Below, piece by piece: positions 17,409-26,360 of a stretch of DNA of 64,000 nucleotides. Below the pieces are notes generated by a model, which did not search any database, was not told the DNA's origin, and was given only the letters and a program-made list of their open reading frames with translations. The stretch is from Oscillospiraceae bacterium (GTDB lineage Bacteria > Bacillota > Clostridia > Oscillospirales > Acutalibacteraceae). How positions within the stretch are numbered: position 1 is the stretch's first letter; each line of letters starts with the position of its first letter. The stretch is from NCBI GenBank assembly GCA_031268095.1, contig JAIRXU010000077.1, positions 1 to 64,000 of the forward strand, in the 5' to 3' direction. The position numbers and the translations under genes were made by a program.

Positions 17409-18938
17409 TCACCGCTCAGCCCAGAATTTTCGATCCAGGCTGCGGTATTGCAAGGCCTCAGCCAAGTGCGGCAGCGCAATTTCAGGGCTGTCCGCCAAAT
17501 CAGCAATGGTGCGCGCGACGCGCAGGATTTTGTCATAAGCCCGGGCAGAAAGGCCCAGGGTCTGGAACGCCCGCTCCAGCATTTGGCGGCTGGGTCCGTC
17601 CAGCACACAAAATTCCCTTGTCATGGCGGCGGACATCTGACCGTTGGCATGGATCCCTGACCCGCGGAACCGCGCTTCTTGCTTGGCACGGGCGGCATTC
17701 ACCCGGGCCCGGACGGCGGAGGAGGGTTCCCCCGCTTCCTCGGCGGAAAGGCGGCGGAAGTCCACCGGCGGAACCTCGATATGAATATCCAGGCGGTCCA
17801 GCAGCGGACCGGACACCCGGGAAAGATACCGCTGCGCAGCGCCTTGGGGACAGGAACAGCGACGGGTTGGATGCCCAAAAAAGCCGCAGGGACAGGGATT
17901 CATGGCGCAGACAAGCATGACCGCGCAGGGGTAAGACACCGAAGCCGCCGCCCGGGAGATGGTGACCATTCCGTCTTCCATCGGCTGGCGCAGAACCTCC
18001 AGGGTGTTGCGGTTGAATTCCGGCAGCTCGTCCAGGAACAGGACGCCGTTGTGCGCCAAGCTCAGTTCCCCCGGCCGGGGAATGCTCCCGCCGCCGGAAA
18101 GCCCCGCGGCAGAAACGGTGTGGTGCGGCGCGCGGAAGGGCCGGGCCCGGATCAGCGAGGTACCGCCGGGCAGTTCCCCCGCTACGGAATAGAGTTTGGT
18201 GGTCTCAAGGCTTTCTTCCGCCGTCATGTCCGGCAAAATGGAAGGCAGGCGCTTGGCCAGCATGCTCTTCCCGGAACCCGGCGGACCGATCATCAGGACA
18301 TTGTGGTTTCCGGCGGCGGCCACCTCCAGCGCGTGCCGCGCCTCCCCCTGCCCCCGAACGTCGGCCAGGTCCGGCAAATCCGCGGCGCGGGGTTCGCTGC
18401 CTTCCGGCGGCGGCGCGGGGGGCAGGAGAATGTCTCCCCTCAGGTGATCCAGCAACTGGCGGACATTCTCCACCGCATACACATGTACGCCGCCGACAAC
18501 GGCGCTTTCCGCCGCATTGCCCGCCGGAACAAAGACATCGGTCCATCCGGCGTTGCGGGCCTGAATCACCATGGGCAGCGCGCCGTTGACTTTGCGGACC
18601 AGCCCGTCCAGGGAGAGCTCCCCGACGAAGGCTGCTTTGGCAAAATCTCCTTGCAGCTGCCCGCTGGCGCAAAGCAGCGCCACAAACAGCGGCAGGTCGT
18701 AAAGCGGGCCTTCCTTGCGCCGGTCGGCGGGAGCCAGGTTGACGGTGATCCGGCTGGCGGGGAAGGCGTAGCCGCTGTTTTTGATGGCGGCACGGACGCG
18801 GTCCTTCGCCTCGCTGACGGCAGCATCCGGCAGCCCGACCATATCGAAGCGGGGCAGACCTTGGTGCAGGTCCGCTTCCACCTCCACGCAGAAGGTCTCC
18901 ATGCCGTAGCAACCGACGCTGTTGATGCGGGAAAACAA
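17409..18938 (-). CDS. comM: YifB/ComM-family Mg chelatase-like AAA+ ATPase
   Basis: ComM is a hexameric helicase that drives branch migration during natural transformation; the family is also called YifB. The 509-residue protein has an N-terminal Lon-like ChlI domain (about 20-140), an AAA+ domain with Walker A GPPGSGKS (218-225) and Walker B GVLFLDELPEF, a Cys-rich insertion (CAMNPCPCGFFGHPTRRCSC) and a C-terminal Mg-chelatase helical domain. The start is a TTG at 18938 following AAGGGGGG. It is 58 bp downstream of the aconitase X small subunit and probably cotranscribed. With ComEA at 32701-33237 it hints at DNA uptake ability, though ComM is also widespread in non-competent bacteria. Confidence 0.93.
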   Translation of the reverse strand: MFSRINSVGCYGMETFCVEVEADLHQGLPRFDMVGLPDAAVSEAKDRVRAAIKNSGYAFPASRITVNLAPADRRKEGPLYDLPLFVALLCASGQLQGDFAKAAFVGELSLDGLVRKVNGALPMVIQARNAGWTDVFVPAGNAAESAVVGGVHVYAVENVRQLLDHLRGDILLPPAPPPEGSEPRAADLPDLADVRGQGEARHALEVAAAGNHNVLMIGPPGSGKSMLAKRLPSILPDMTAEESLETTKLYSVAGELPGGTSLIRARPFRAPHHTVSAAGLSGGGSIPRPGELSLAHNGVLFLDELPEFNRNTLEVLRQPMEDGMVTISRAAASVSYPCAVMLVCAMNPCPCGFFGHPTRRCSCPQGAAQRYLSRVSGPLLDRLDIHIEVPPVDFRRLSAEEAGEPSSAVRARVNAARAKQEARFRGSGIHANGQMSAAMTREFCVLDGPSRQMLERAFQTLGLSARAYDKILRVARTIADLADSPEIALPHLAEALQYRSLDRKFWAER

Positions 18939-18996
18939 ACGCGACGCCCCCCTTATGTTTCCGCTGTTATGCTCATGCCCGTTCCCAAACGGCCGT

Positions 18997-19455
18997 TCAG
19001 CCTTCCACCGTTACTGTCCCATCCGGCCGGACGCTGATCAGCGCGCCGTCCCGCACCGCTTCCAAGAATGTATCCCCCAGCCGGTCTACGGCGACGATGG
19101 TCCCGTCTGTCCAGACCTCGGAGAGGATCACCCCCGCCGCCGCCAGGGAATCAATGGATTCTGAAAACAGCATGGCTTTCGGCGCAATCCCCAGGGAACA
19201 GATGGTATAGAGCACCATGCCGCCGGTGGTGGAACCGATGGTCTGGGGCAGGCAGAGCACCTTCCCGCTCAGCTCCTTTTGGTAAAGATCCGGGTTGTTC
19301 TGGTCGGAACAGATGACGCTCTTCTTGCGCAGCAGGGCGCTTTTCTGGAAGGAAGCCAGGGTATTGACTCCCTGCCGCGAAACGACGGCTTCGCCCTTCT
19401 CTATGCTCCCGGCAATCACCGGCCGGCCCTGAAATGTCTTCGTCTGGTTCGCCAT
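18997..19455 (-). CDS. Aconitase X swivel domain (small subunit, DUF126)
   Basis: A 152-residue swivel-domain subunit of AcnX. LPQTIGSTTGGMVLYTICSLGIAPKAM is broken here as LPQTIGSTTGG and the following helix; it carries the GSTT/S-G loop that closes over the substrate. AcnX enzymes are iron-sulfur dehydratases; characterised members dehydrate cis-3-hydroxy-L-proline (bacteria) or phosphomevalonate (archaea). The start is ATG 19455, 1 bp after the large-subunit stop (TGATATG), so the two are translationally coupled. Bacterial AcnX is often a single fused chain, whereas here the domains are separate genes, as in archaea. The substrate is unknown. Confidence 0.88.
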   Translation of the reverse strand: MANQTKTFQGRPVIAGSIEKGEAVVSRQGVNTLASFQKSALLRKKSVICSDQNNPDLYQKELSGKVLCLPQTIGSTTGGMVLYTICSLGIAPKAMLFSESIDSLAAAGVILSEVWTDGTIVAVDRLGDTFLEAVRDGALISVRPDGTVTVEG

Positions 19456-19456
19456 A

Positions 19457-20749
19457 TCAGAACGCTCCTTTCACGGCAATCCGGGTAATCTCGCCGTCGG
19501 TGAAGTACCGGGCAGCGGTATAGGTCCGGAGTTTGTTGGAATTGGTGATCACGGGCTTCTTGCCGCAAAGGGGGTTGTTCATGTACATCAGCGGGCAAAT
19601 GGAGGTCAGATGCGCGCCCATGCCGGTCAGCCGGGCACAAGAATCCGGGCTGGCGGCGCGGTAATGCGCCAATACTTCCGGGGCGGCGCTGAGGATGGTC
19701 AGCAATCCAAGCTTCTGCTTGCCTTGCCGCCGGAGTTCTTCGCTCAAGCGGGTTTCCCACTCCTCCAGCTGGGCGAAGCTGAGATGAGGGCAGCCGAGGA
19801 AGCAGCGCTCCGGCTGGGCGTTCGGATTTTTCCAGATGTTCGGGTACCCCTCCCGCACCCGCGCCAGTTCCGCGTCGTCGATCACATAGACCCGCGCATC
19901 CGGCAGAATCAGATCTTCGCCCAGCGCCGCCGCCTCCGGCGTCAGGTTGGCGACGTGATAGAGCCCCACCGCGCCGTTGGAGGCCGTGGCCGCCCCCATG
20001 TCTTTGAGGTAGGCTTTGGCGTTGTCGTTCAGTTCCGTGCCCAGGAAGATGTCCAGACCCTTGATGTACGGCACCGCCTCCATGACCTTCTGGCCGACGG
20101 CGGATCCCAGAATCTGTGCTTCCGGCACCTGGCTGGTGCGGATTTCCACAACCCAGCTGGCCCTGCGCCCCTCGTCGGTGAGCAGGTCGAACTTCGGCAC
20201 CTTCCCGAGGATGGACCCGAAGAGTTCCAGAATCCCAGAATTGCGATTGCAGCGGGCGCCCAGGACGGAGTTGGCGTACACAACGGCGGAGGATTCCGCC
20301 CAGGAGAGTACATCGCCTTTTTGGGGGATGTTCCCCACTTCATCGAGATAGCAGGTACAGGAGAAGGCCTGGTCGCTTTGGAGGCCGAGCTGCCGCAGCT
20401 GCTGTTCATAGGGCCGCTGCATGCCGTACAGCACCCGATTGAATACAAACTTTTCCAGAAAGCTGCACGGGACGTTGTCATAATCCAGCGGGCGGGGGTC
20501 CATCGTGAACGTCCCTTCCGCCCGGAGCCCGGCGGTAATCAGTTCGTCCATGATGGAGAACACGGGCTTGAGCACAGAGATGCCAAAGCTGGTGACTAGA
20601 TGCCCCTTCCCGTTTACCGGAACAAACTCTGTCGCGCCAAAAGCCTCGCCATAGAGCACCAGGGTTTCCATGACCTTGGCCAGGACAGCGCCCTGTTTGC
20701 CGTCGAGGATCTGCTGTTCCTCGGGGGTGAGCGTCATGTGTGACTGCAT
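19457..20749 (-). CDS. Aconitase X catalytic subunit (DUF521)
   Basis: A 430-residue catalytic subunit of AcnX, the fourth aconitase branch. TFTMDPRPLDYDNVP, the SCTCYLDEVGNIP segment, LGARCNRNSG and CFLGCPHLS supply Cys residues expected to hold an Fe-S cluster and form the active site. Partner: the swivel subunit directly downstream. The start is ATG 20749 after AAGGAAGGG. The gene 39 bp upstream encodes an enoate-reductase-type flavoenzyme. A dehydration followed by C=C reduction would make a coherent two-step pathway, but that is inference. It could instead act on 3-hydroxyproline or a mevalonate-like acid; no isoprenoid or proline gene is nearby to decide. Confidence 0.9.
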   Translation of the reverse strand: MQSHMTLTPEEQQILDGKQGAVLAKVMETLVLYGEAFGATEFVPVNGKGHLVTSFGISVLKPVFSIMDELITAGLRAEGTFTMDPRPLDYDNVPCSFLEKFVFNRVLYGMQRPYEQQLRQLGLQSDQAFSCTCYLDEVGNIPQKGDVLSWAESSAVVYANSVLGARCNRNSGILELFGSILGKVPKFDLLTDEGRRASWVVEIRTSQVPEAQILGSAVGQKVMEAVPYIKGLDIFLGTELNDNAKAYLKDMGAATASNGAVGLYHVANLTPEAAALGEDLILPDARVYVIDDAELARVREGYPNIWKNPNAQPERCFLGCPHLSFAQLEEWETRLSEELRRQGKQKLGLLTILSAAPEVLAHYRAASPDSCARLTGMGAHLTSICPLMYMNNPLCGKKPVITNSNKLRTYTAARYFTDGEITRIAVKGAF

Positions 20750-20788
20750 GTGATCCCTTCCTTTCTCAGATCAGGCCCATTTCAGCCG

Positions 20789-23053
20789 TTACAGCGCCAG
20801 ACCCAGGGCGTACCCGCCGCGGGTGGCCTCCAGCACTTTGCCGCCCTGAAAACTGTCGCCGATGTTATAGATTTCCCGGTCGCCCAGCGCCTGTTGGAGG
20901 GCGTGGAACAGCGCTTCATTGGGCCTGCCCCCCGCCGCGAGGACCACTGCGTCGGCGGCAATGATCTCCTCCCGGTCCTCGTGCTTCAGCTTCGGCGCCA
21001 GGGGGTTGAGGATATTTTCCGGCAGGATTGGCGTCCAGCTGAGGTATGGGTCCGGGACATTCTTGGCGCAATTGCGCAGAACCTTGACCCCGCCGGACCC
21101 GAAGGCCAGCAGCGTTGTGCAGTTGAGAAGTTTCACCCCCGCGTCGTAGAGGTACTTCAGCAGGTACCCCCGGTTGGCCGTGCAGGCGCGGTTCATAAAG
21201 TATTCGGTCATTTCGACGACCGTGACGTCCTTTCCCTGCTCCTTGGCCAGGAAGTAGGCCGCCTCGCAGCCCACCACCCCGCCGCCAATGATTACGACCC
21301 GCTTCGCGTTCTCCAGTTTCGCGGGGTCTTGGAGGATTTCCACCGCCTGGAAGACAGGGGCGCTCTCCCGCCCCGGCAAGGGCAGGTCGGTGTCCAGCGT
21401 CCCGGCCGCGACGACAATCTTGTCATACCCCTCCGTCCGCAGGAGCTCCGCCGTTGCCTCGGTGCGCAGCCGGATGGTCAGGTCATATTCCTTTTGCGCC
21501 CGCTCGGCCCAGCCCCGCAGGTATTGCAGGTAATTGGCTATGTCGAACTTGATTCCCGGCTGACAGCCGGCGACGATTCGTCCGCCCAGCGCGTCCTGTT
21601 TTTCGAAGAGGGTGACTTGGTGCCCCCGCCGCGCGGCCGTGACCGCGCAGGTCAGGCCGCCGGGGCCGCCGCCCACCACCGCGATCCTCTTTGGCTGCTC
21701 CGCCGGGGCCGGCCGCTCGGGATAAATTTCCTCAAACGCCGTTCGGGGATTGACGGCGCACTGGGGATGCCCCCCGTCAACGAATTCGTTGATGCAGCCT
21801 TCCTGGCAGCCGATGCAGGGAATGATTTCGTCCACCTTCCCGGCCCTGGCTTTGTTGGGCCACTGGGGATCTGCCAGCAGCGGTCGGCCCAGCATGACCA
21901 TATCACACTTCTGCTCCCGCAGCGCCCGTTCCGCCAGATCCGGGTATCCCAGTTTCCCCACCGCCACAACAGGCACGGGCAGCCCGGCATTGGAGCGGAC
22001 CTCATGTTCGGCGAAGTATTCTTTGGTGATCTGGGCAATATCCAGGAAGCACCCGGGCGGCATTCCCTCCGGGGGATGCGGCAGCCACCAGTTGTCGTAG
22101 CAGCCCAAGTCCACATCAAACAGATCGACCCCGGCCTTCACCAGATTTTCCATGTAGGCCAGCGTCTCCGCAATGGTGCGACCGTTTTTGAACTTCCGCA
22201 GAGAGGGGGCCCGGTCCATGCGCTCGCCATAGGTTTCGTTGAGGGCCAAGGAAAGGTCGATCCGGTACATAATGGGATACCGTTCGTCCGTGCGTTCGCG
22301 GATGCACTGGACCATCTCGATCCCGAACCGCTGCCAGTCGGCGTAATGCCCGATTTTGCGGCGGTTGAAGGCCGGATTGCTGAGCTGCTCGATTAAGTAC
22401 CCCTCGTGACCGTGCAGATAAATCCCGTCCAGGCCCGCAGCCTTCGCGTCCGCCGCCGCCTGGCCGATGTTCTTGACCATCTTGCGGATTTTATGGTCCG
22501 AGAGCGGCAGGCAAGGCACCTGTGTCATATAATAGTTGGGGTTGAGGGAGGCGGAGCAGGGAAATTTGAGCGAATTGACCAGGCACTGCGGGTTCCCCAC
22601 CCGTCCCAGCCCTGCCGTGGCCTGGAGGAAAACCCGCGCGCCATATGTGTGGCACCGCTGGGCAAGATCCCGCCAGCCGGCGAAAACGGTGCGGCTGCGG
22701 TCGATTCGGGGAAAATAGGAGAGCTGCCCCAGTTCCGTCAGGGAGTGGTCAATCCCGTGGGTCACCGGGACCAGCCCCGTGGTGATTAGCCCGACCCCGC
22801 CCTTGGCCCGCTCGGCGAAATAGGCAATCATTTTCTCGTTGGGCCGCCCCGTTTCTTCGCACATGGAGATATTCCCCATGGGGGCCATCACCAGCCGGTT
22901 CTTGAGGGTCATTCGGTTGACGCGGATGGGACTGAACAGCTGCTCGTAGGGATATAGCTGCGCCGTCATGGCCCCGTCCGCCCGGGTTTTGCCGTCCAGG
23001 AACCAGTCGCCGAACCATCGCGTCAGCTCTAGGATCTTTTCATCCTGCTTCAT
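20789..23053 (-). CDS. Old Yellow Enzyme/enoate reductase-type NADH:flavin oxidoreductase
   Basis: A 754-residue flavoprotein of the 2,4-dienoyl-CoA reductase/BaiCD/enoate reductase class, longer than the usual ~650 because of an N-terminal extension of about 35 residues. An OYE barrel starts at YEQLFSPIRVNRMTLKNRLV. A [4Fe-4S] motif is CIGCQEGCINEF plus a downstream CAVNPRT. A C-terminal FAD/NAD domain has IAVVGGGPGGLTCA and VVIIGGGVVGCEAA. Such enzymes reduce activated C=C bonds of unsaturated acids or CoA esters under anaerobic conditions. The start is ATG 23053 after AAAGGAG. It lies directly upstream of the aconitase X genes, suggesting it reduces the dehydration product. Confidence 0.9.
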   Translation of the reverse strand: MKQDEKILELTRWFGDWFLDGKTRADGAMTAQLYPYEQLFSPIRVNRMTLKNRLVMAPMGNISMCEETGRPNEKMIAYFAERAKGGVGLITTGLVPVTHGIDHSLTELGQLSYFPRIDRSRTVFAGWRDLAQRCHTYGARVFLQATAGLGRVGNPQCLVNSLKFPCSASLNPNYYMTQVPCLPLSDHKIRKMVKNIGQAAADAKAAGLDGIYLHGHEGYLIEQLSNPAFNRRKIGHYADWQRFGIEMVQCIRERTDERYPIMYRIDLSLALNETYGERMDRAPSLRKFKNGRTIAETLAYMENLVKAGVDLFDVDLGCYDNWWLPHPPEGMPPGCFLDIAQITKEYFAEHEVRSNAGLPVPVVAVGKLGYPDLAERALREQKCDMVMLGRPLLADPQWPNKARAGKVDEIIPCIGCQEGCINEFVDGGHPQCAVNPRTAFEEIYPERPAPAEQPKRIAVVGGGPGGLTCAVTAARRGHQVTLFEKQDALGGRIVAGCQPGIKFDIANYLQYLRGWAERAQKEYDLTIRLRTEATAELLRTEGYDKIVVAAGTLDTDLPLPGRESAPVFQAVEILQDPAKLENAKRVVIIGGGVVGCEAAYFLAKEQGKDVTVVEMTEYFMNRACTANRGYLLKYLYDAGVKLLNCTTLLAFGSGGVKVLRNCAKNVPDPYLSWTPILPENILNPLAPKLKHEDREEIIAADAVVLAAGGRPNEALFHALQQALGDREIYNIGDSFQGGKVLEATRGGYALGLAL

Positions 23054-23095
23054 GATTGCGGTGTCTCCTTTGCGTTTTTATTTTTGGCCGTGCAT

Positions 23096-24301
23096 TCATA
23101 CGGGTTCCACTGTGCTCGCGCCGTCGTACCGGAAGAGGCGGCTTTCTCCGTCCGCCGTTTTGCGGTAATACAGCCAGCCGCCTGAAAAACTGGGGTCAGC
23201 GAAGGCCGCGGCAGCGCCCCGGTCGAAGACGATGCCATGCCGGGCCGCCGCGCCCTGGTCCAGCGCCTCCAGAGAGAATTCCTTCAGCAGGTGCTCGTCG
23301 CTGTCCCGTACGCAGAGGACCCGGTCTCCGCTCAGATTGACATGCCACGCTGCTTTGTCAGAGAAGGGCACAGGAATACTGTAGAGCGTTTCCGTTCCGG
23401 CGAGGCGGCGGATTTCCTGCCCGGCGGCGCTCCAGCGCAAGGGGGAGAGCTCCGTTTCCCGCGCCGGGTCCGGGATCGTGAGGCGGCAAACCACCTGCTC
23501 TTTCCCGTTTTTCCCTTCCTGGCGGATGATCCACAGATTTCCTTCCGCCGCCAGCAGAGCCAGCGGCGTGTCTCCGCCCAGCTGCGTCACGCCGCTGCCG
23601 TCCGGTTCCATGGCAAAGATTCCCTTGCCGCTGCCGTAAACCAGCCGCCCGTCCGGCAAAGCCTGAAGCCCAACGAAGGTTCCCCGGGCAATCAGCCGCT
23701 CTCCGCTGCCGTCTAGCCGGGCGGCGTAGAGCTTCTGTCCCGCCGTGTAGTAAAGCCATTCTCCCAGGACGGCCAAGCTGTCTGTCCGGCGGCTGCCCAG
23801 GCGCTGGGGCTCGCCGGCTGTTCCGTTTTGGACCGCTGCGCGGGTGAGGCGCTGGTGGTCGTTTCCGCTGCGGTAGTACAGAAAACCCTCCCGCAAAGTG
23901 AGACAGCTGGCGTTATCCTCCAGCAGCAGCGTCCGGTCCGCTCCGTCCATTTGCACACGGATCACCTGCCCGCCGTCGCTTTGGCTGCTGTAATAGATCC
24001 AGGCCCCGTCGGTGTTGAGCCAGCGGGCCCCGTCCTGTTGCAACCGCGTCTGTGCCGTTCTGTCGAACCCCTCCTGGAAGAGTGACGCGCCGTCGGCATA
24101 ATACCAGACGTCGCCCACGCGCAGCGCCAAACCGCCGTTGGCCAGGTTCCCCGCGCTGGTGCCGAGGATCTCTCCGGCAAGGATATCTCCCCGCACCGGC
24201 GCGGGGCCTTCGGGCTCTTTTGGCGCGCAGCCCGGCAGTCCTGCCGCGCCTGTCAACAACATACAAGCCAGACCCAGCGCAAAAAATCGCCTTTGTTTCA
24301 T
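23096..24301 (-). CDS. Lipoprotein with DUF5050-like beta-propeller
   Basis: A 401-residue lipoprotein. A basic start and hydrophobic core lead to the lipobox LPGC (Cys near residue 25), so it is anchored on the outer face of the membrane. The body is a series of W/Y-rich repeats such as DVWYYADGASLFQ, AWIYYSSQSDGGQVIRVQMD, GFLYYRSGNDHQRL and WLYYTAGQKLYAARLDG. This is the DUF5050/LRP-like propeller pattern common in Firmicute surface lipoproteins. The start is ATG 24301 after AAGGAG. It lies between the ABC exporter (52 bp upstream) and the OYE reductase (42 bp downstream). No ligand or enzymatic residues can be named; a binding or sensing role is the most likely. Confidence 0.8.
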   Translation of the reverse strand: MKQRRFFALGLACMLLTGAAGLPGCAPKEPEGPAPVRGDILAGEILGTSAGNLANGGLALRVGDVWYYADGASLFQEGFDRTAQTRLQQDGARWLNTDGAWIYYSSQSDGGQVIRVQMDGADRTLLLEDNASCLTLREGFLYYRSGNDHQRLTRAAVQNGTAGEPQRLGSRRTDSLAVLGEWLYYTAGQKLYAARLDGSGERLIARGTFVGLQALPDGRLVYGSGKGIFAMEPDGSGVTQLGGDTPLALLAAEGNLWIIRQEGKNGKEQVVCRLTIPDPARETELSPLRWSAAGQEIRRLAGTETLYSIPVPFSDKAAWHVNLSGDRVLCVRDSDEHLLKEFSLEALDQGAAARHGIVFDRGAAAAFADPSFSGGWLYYRKTADGESRLFRYDGASTVEPV

Positions 24302-24353
24302 CTGTGGTTCTCCTTCCTGTCAGCGGCGGATTTCCGCCGCCAGCGGGGATCTT

Positions 24354-26096
24354 TCATCCATGCAGCATATTGGCGTAAATTCCGCCTTGGGCCGCCAGTT
24401 CTTCGTGTGTGCCGCGTTCGACAATGCCGTCTTCCGTCAGCACCAGGATTTCCTTGGCCCGGCGGATGGTTGTCAAGCGGTGCGCGATGGTCAGGGTGGT
24501 GCGTCCGGCCGCCAGCCGGTCGAGGGACCGCTGCACCAGCCGCTCGCTCTCGTTGTCCAGCGCGGAGGTCGCTTCGTCCAAAATCAGGATTGGCGGGTTC
24601 TTCAGGAACACCCTGGCAATGGAAATCCGCTGCTTCTGCCCGCCGGAAAGTTTCAGCCCCCGCTCGCCGACGTAGGTATCATAGCCTTCCGGCAGCTGCT
24701 CAATGAACACGTCCGCCCCGGCCAGGCGCGCCGCCTCGCGGACGTCCTCCTCCGCGGCCCGCGGCAGGCCATAAGCAATGTTCTCCCGAACCGTCCCGGA
24801 AAAAAGATACACGTCCTGCTGGACCACACCGATGTTCCGGCGCAGGGAGGCCAGGGTCAGCGCGCGGGCGTCCTGCCCGTCGATGCGGATGGTCCCTTCG
24901 GTCACATCGTAGAAGCGGGGGATCAGGTTACACAGCGTTGTCTTCCCCCCGCCTGAGGGCCCTACCAGCGCAACGCTCTCCCCCGGCGCAATGTGCAGAT
25001 CCAAATGCCGCAGGACATACCGCTGGGTTCCGGGGTAGAGAAAGCTGACGTCCTCAAAACGGATCTCTCCCCGGACACCGGTCAGCTCGGCGGCGTTCTT
25101 CGCGTCGTCGGTCTCTGTCAGTTCGTCCATCACCTCGGCGAAGCGCTCAATGCCGGTGATGCCCTGGTTGAACTGCTGGGTGAATTCGATGATCCTGCGC
25201 ACAGAGCCCAGCAGCGTCGAAACCAGCAGCAGCGACAGGCTAAAATCCCCGACGCTCATGCCCCCGCGCCGGAGCAGCACCGCCCCCAAGCAGACCACCG
25301 CCAGATACATCAGCCCGTCGAAGAGCCGGGTTACGGTATGATACTGCGCCATATAGGCGTAACTGCGGCGCTTGATGCCAAAGAAATGCCGGTTGCTGCC
25401 CCGGAACTTTCGCTCCTCCGCCGCTTCGTTGGAGAAAGACTTCACCACCCGGATCCCCAGCAGGCTATTTTCCGCGACGGAATTGATTTCCCCTACCTGT
25501 TTGCGGGATTCTACAAAGGCCTGCCGCATCTTGCGGCGGCTGCGGCGGGTCACCAGGACCATCAGCGGGACGACCAGGAAGACAGCTCCCGCCATGAGCA
25601 AGCTCATCCGGGCGAAAATCAGCAGGCAGGCCAGGATTTTGATCGTAGTGATGCAGAGTTCCTCCGGAAAATGATGGGCAAATTCCGTTACGTCGAACAG
25701 GTCGCTGGTCAGGCGGGACATGAGCTGGCCGATCTTTGTATTGTCGAAAAAGGAGAAGGAGAGGCCCTGCATGTGGGCAAACAGATCGTTGCGCATGTCG
25801 GTTTCGATCTGCGCTCCCATGTAATGCCCATGGGAATTCATATAGTAGCTGGCCGCCGCGTCCAGCAGCCGCAGCACAAGATATACCGCGCCGGTGGTCA
25901 GAATCAAGCGCGCCGTCAGGTCCGCCAAATTCTGAACCGCCGCGTCGGTAATCTTTCGCACCGCCAGCGGCAGCGCAATTTCGCAGAGCGTCGTCAGGGA
26001 GGCGCAAAACAAATCCGTGATCAGTACGCCTTTGCGCTTCCATAAATAAGGCAAAAACCGCCGCAGCAGCCAAAGATTTTTCTGCAAATGTTCCAT
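24354..26096 (-). CDS. ABC exporter half-transporter (MsbA/multidrug type)
   Basis: A 580-residue transporter with an N-terminal six-helix membrane domain (about 20-300) and a C-terminal ATPase. Walker A is GPSGGGKTT (379-387), the signature is LSGGQKQR (483-490), Walker B is ILILDEA (503-509), with a D-loop SAL and H-loop IAHRL. As a half-transporter it must dimerise; no second half gene is adjacent, so a homodimer is likely. The start is ATG 26096 with AGGAAGGAAGAAGG upstream; further in-frame extension runs through the promoter. It has a near-consensus promoter and leads a run of minus-strand genes down to 17260. The substrate (drug, lipid or peptide) is not predictable. Confidence 0.9.
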   Translation of the reverse strand: MEHLQKNLWLLRRFLPYLWKRKGVLITDLFCASLTTLCEIALPLAVRKITDAAVQNLADLTARLILTTGAVYLVLRLLDAAASYYMNSHGHYMGAQIETDMRNDLFAHMQGLSFSFFDNTKIGQLMSRLTSDLFDVTEFAHHFPEELCITTIKILACLLIFARMSLLMAGAVFLVVPLMVLVTRRSRRKMRQAFVESRKQVGEINSVAENSLLGIRVVKSFSNEAAEERKFRGSNRHFFGIKRRSYAYMAQYHTVTRLFDGLMYLAVVCLGAVLLRRGGMSVGDFSLSLLLVSTLLGSVRRIIEFTQQFNQGITGIERFAEVMDELTETDDAKNAAELTGVRGEIRFEDVSFLYPGTQRYVLRHLDLHIAPGESVALVGPSGGGKTTLCNLIPRFYDVTEGTIRIDGQDARALTLASLRRNIGVVQQDVYLFSGTVRENIAYGLPRAAEEDVREAARLAGADVFIEQLPEGYDTYVGERGLKLSGGQKQRISIARVFLKNPPILILDEATSALDNESERLVQRSLDRLAAGRTTLTIAHRLTTIRRAKEILVLTEDGIVERGTHEELAAQGGIYANMLHG

Positions 26097-26135
26097 GGCC
26101 TTCTTCCTTCCTATGCATGATTCCCCATATAGTCT

Positions 26136-26164
26136 ATTATAAATAGTTTTCCCGGGCAATGCAA
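26136..26164 (-). promoter_or_regulatory. sigma-A promoter of the ABC exporter operon
   Basis: On the minus strand, TTGCAT (26164-26159), 17 bp and TATAAT (26141-26136) lie about 40 bp before the start codon. Confidence 0.85.
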
Positions 26165-26360
26165 GCCATTTTTTTGAAAAATGCTCTCTTCCGCTGTCTT
26201 TTGGGCAGAAAAAACGGCGGCACAAAAAACCGGCAGCGCCCACAGGGACCAAAAATCCCCGCAGGCGCTGTGTATGTTCGCAAACCCTTCAATCGTTGCG
26301 AAATCCGGAATGCGGGCGATTTTCGCTCCGCAGGCATCGGCTTTGCACGTCATTGCCAGG
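26165..26360. other. Intergenic stretch between ABC exporter and sigma-LRR gene
   Basis: No gene is supported here. On the minus strand, AGCGCC and GGCGCT (about 26236-26270) can pair over a 23-nt interior and are followed by a T-run, a possible weak terminator for the upstream sigma gene. Short frames through this stretch show no recognisable protein. Confidence 0.4.

Noticed and set aside
26165..26360. Short minus-strand frames upstream of the ABC exporter
   Set aside because: No ribosome binding site or family resemblance; they overlap the exporter promoter.
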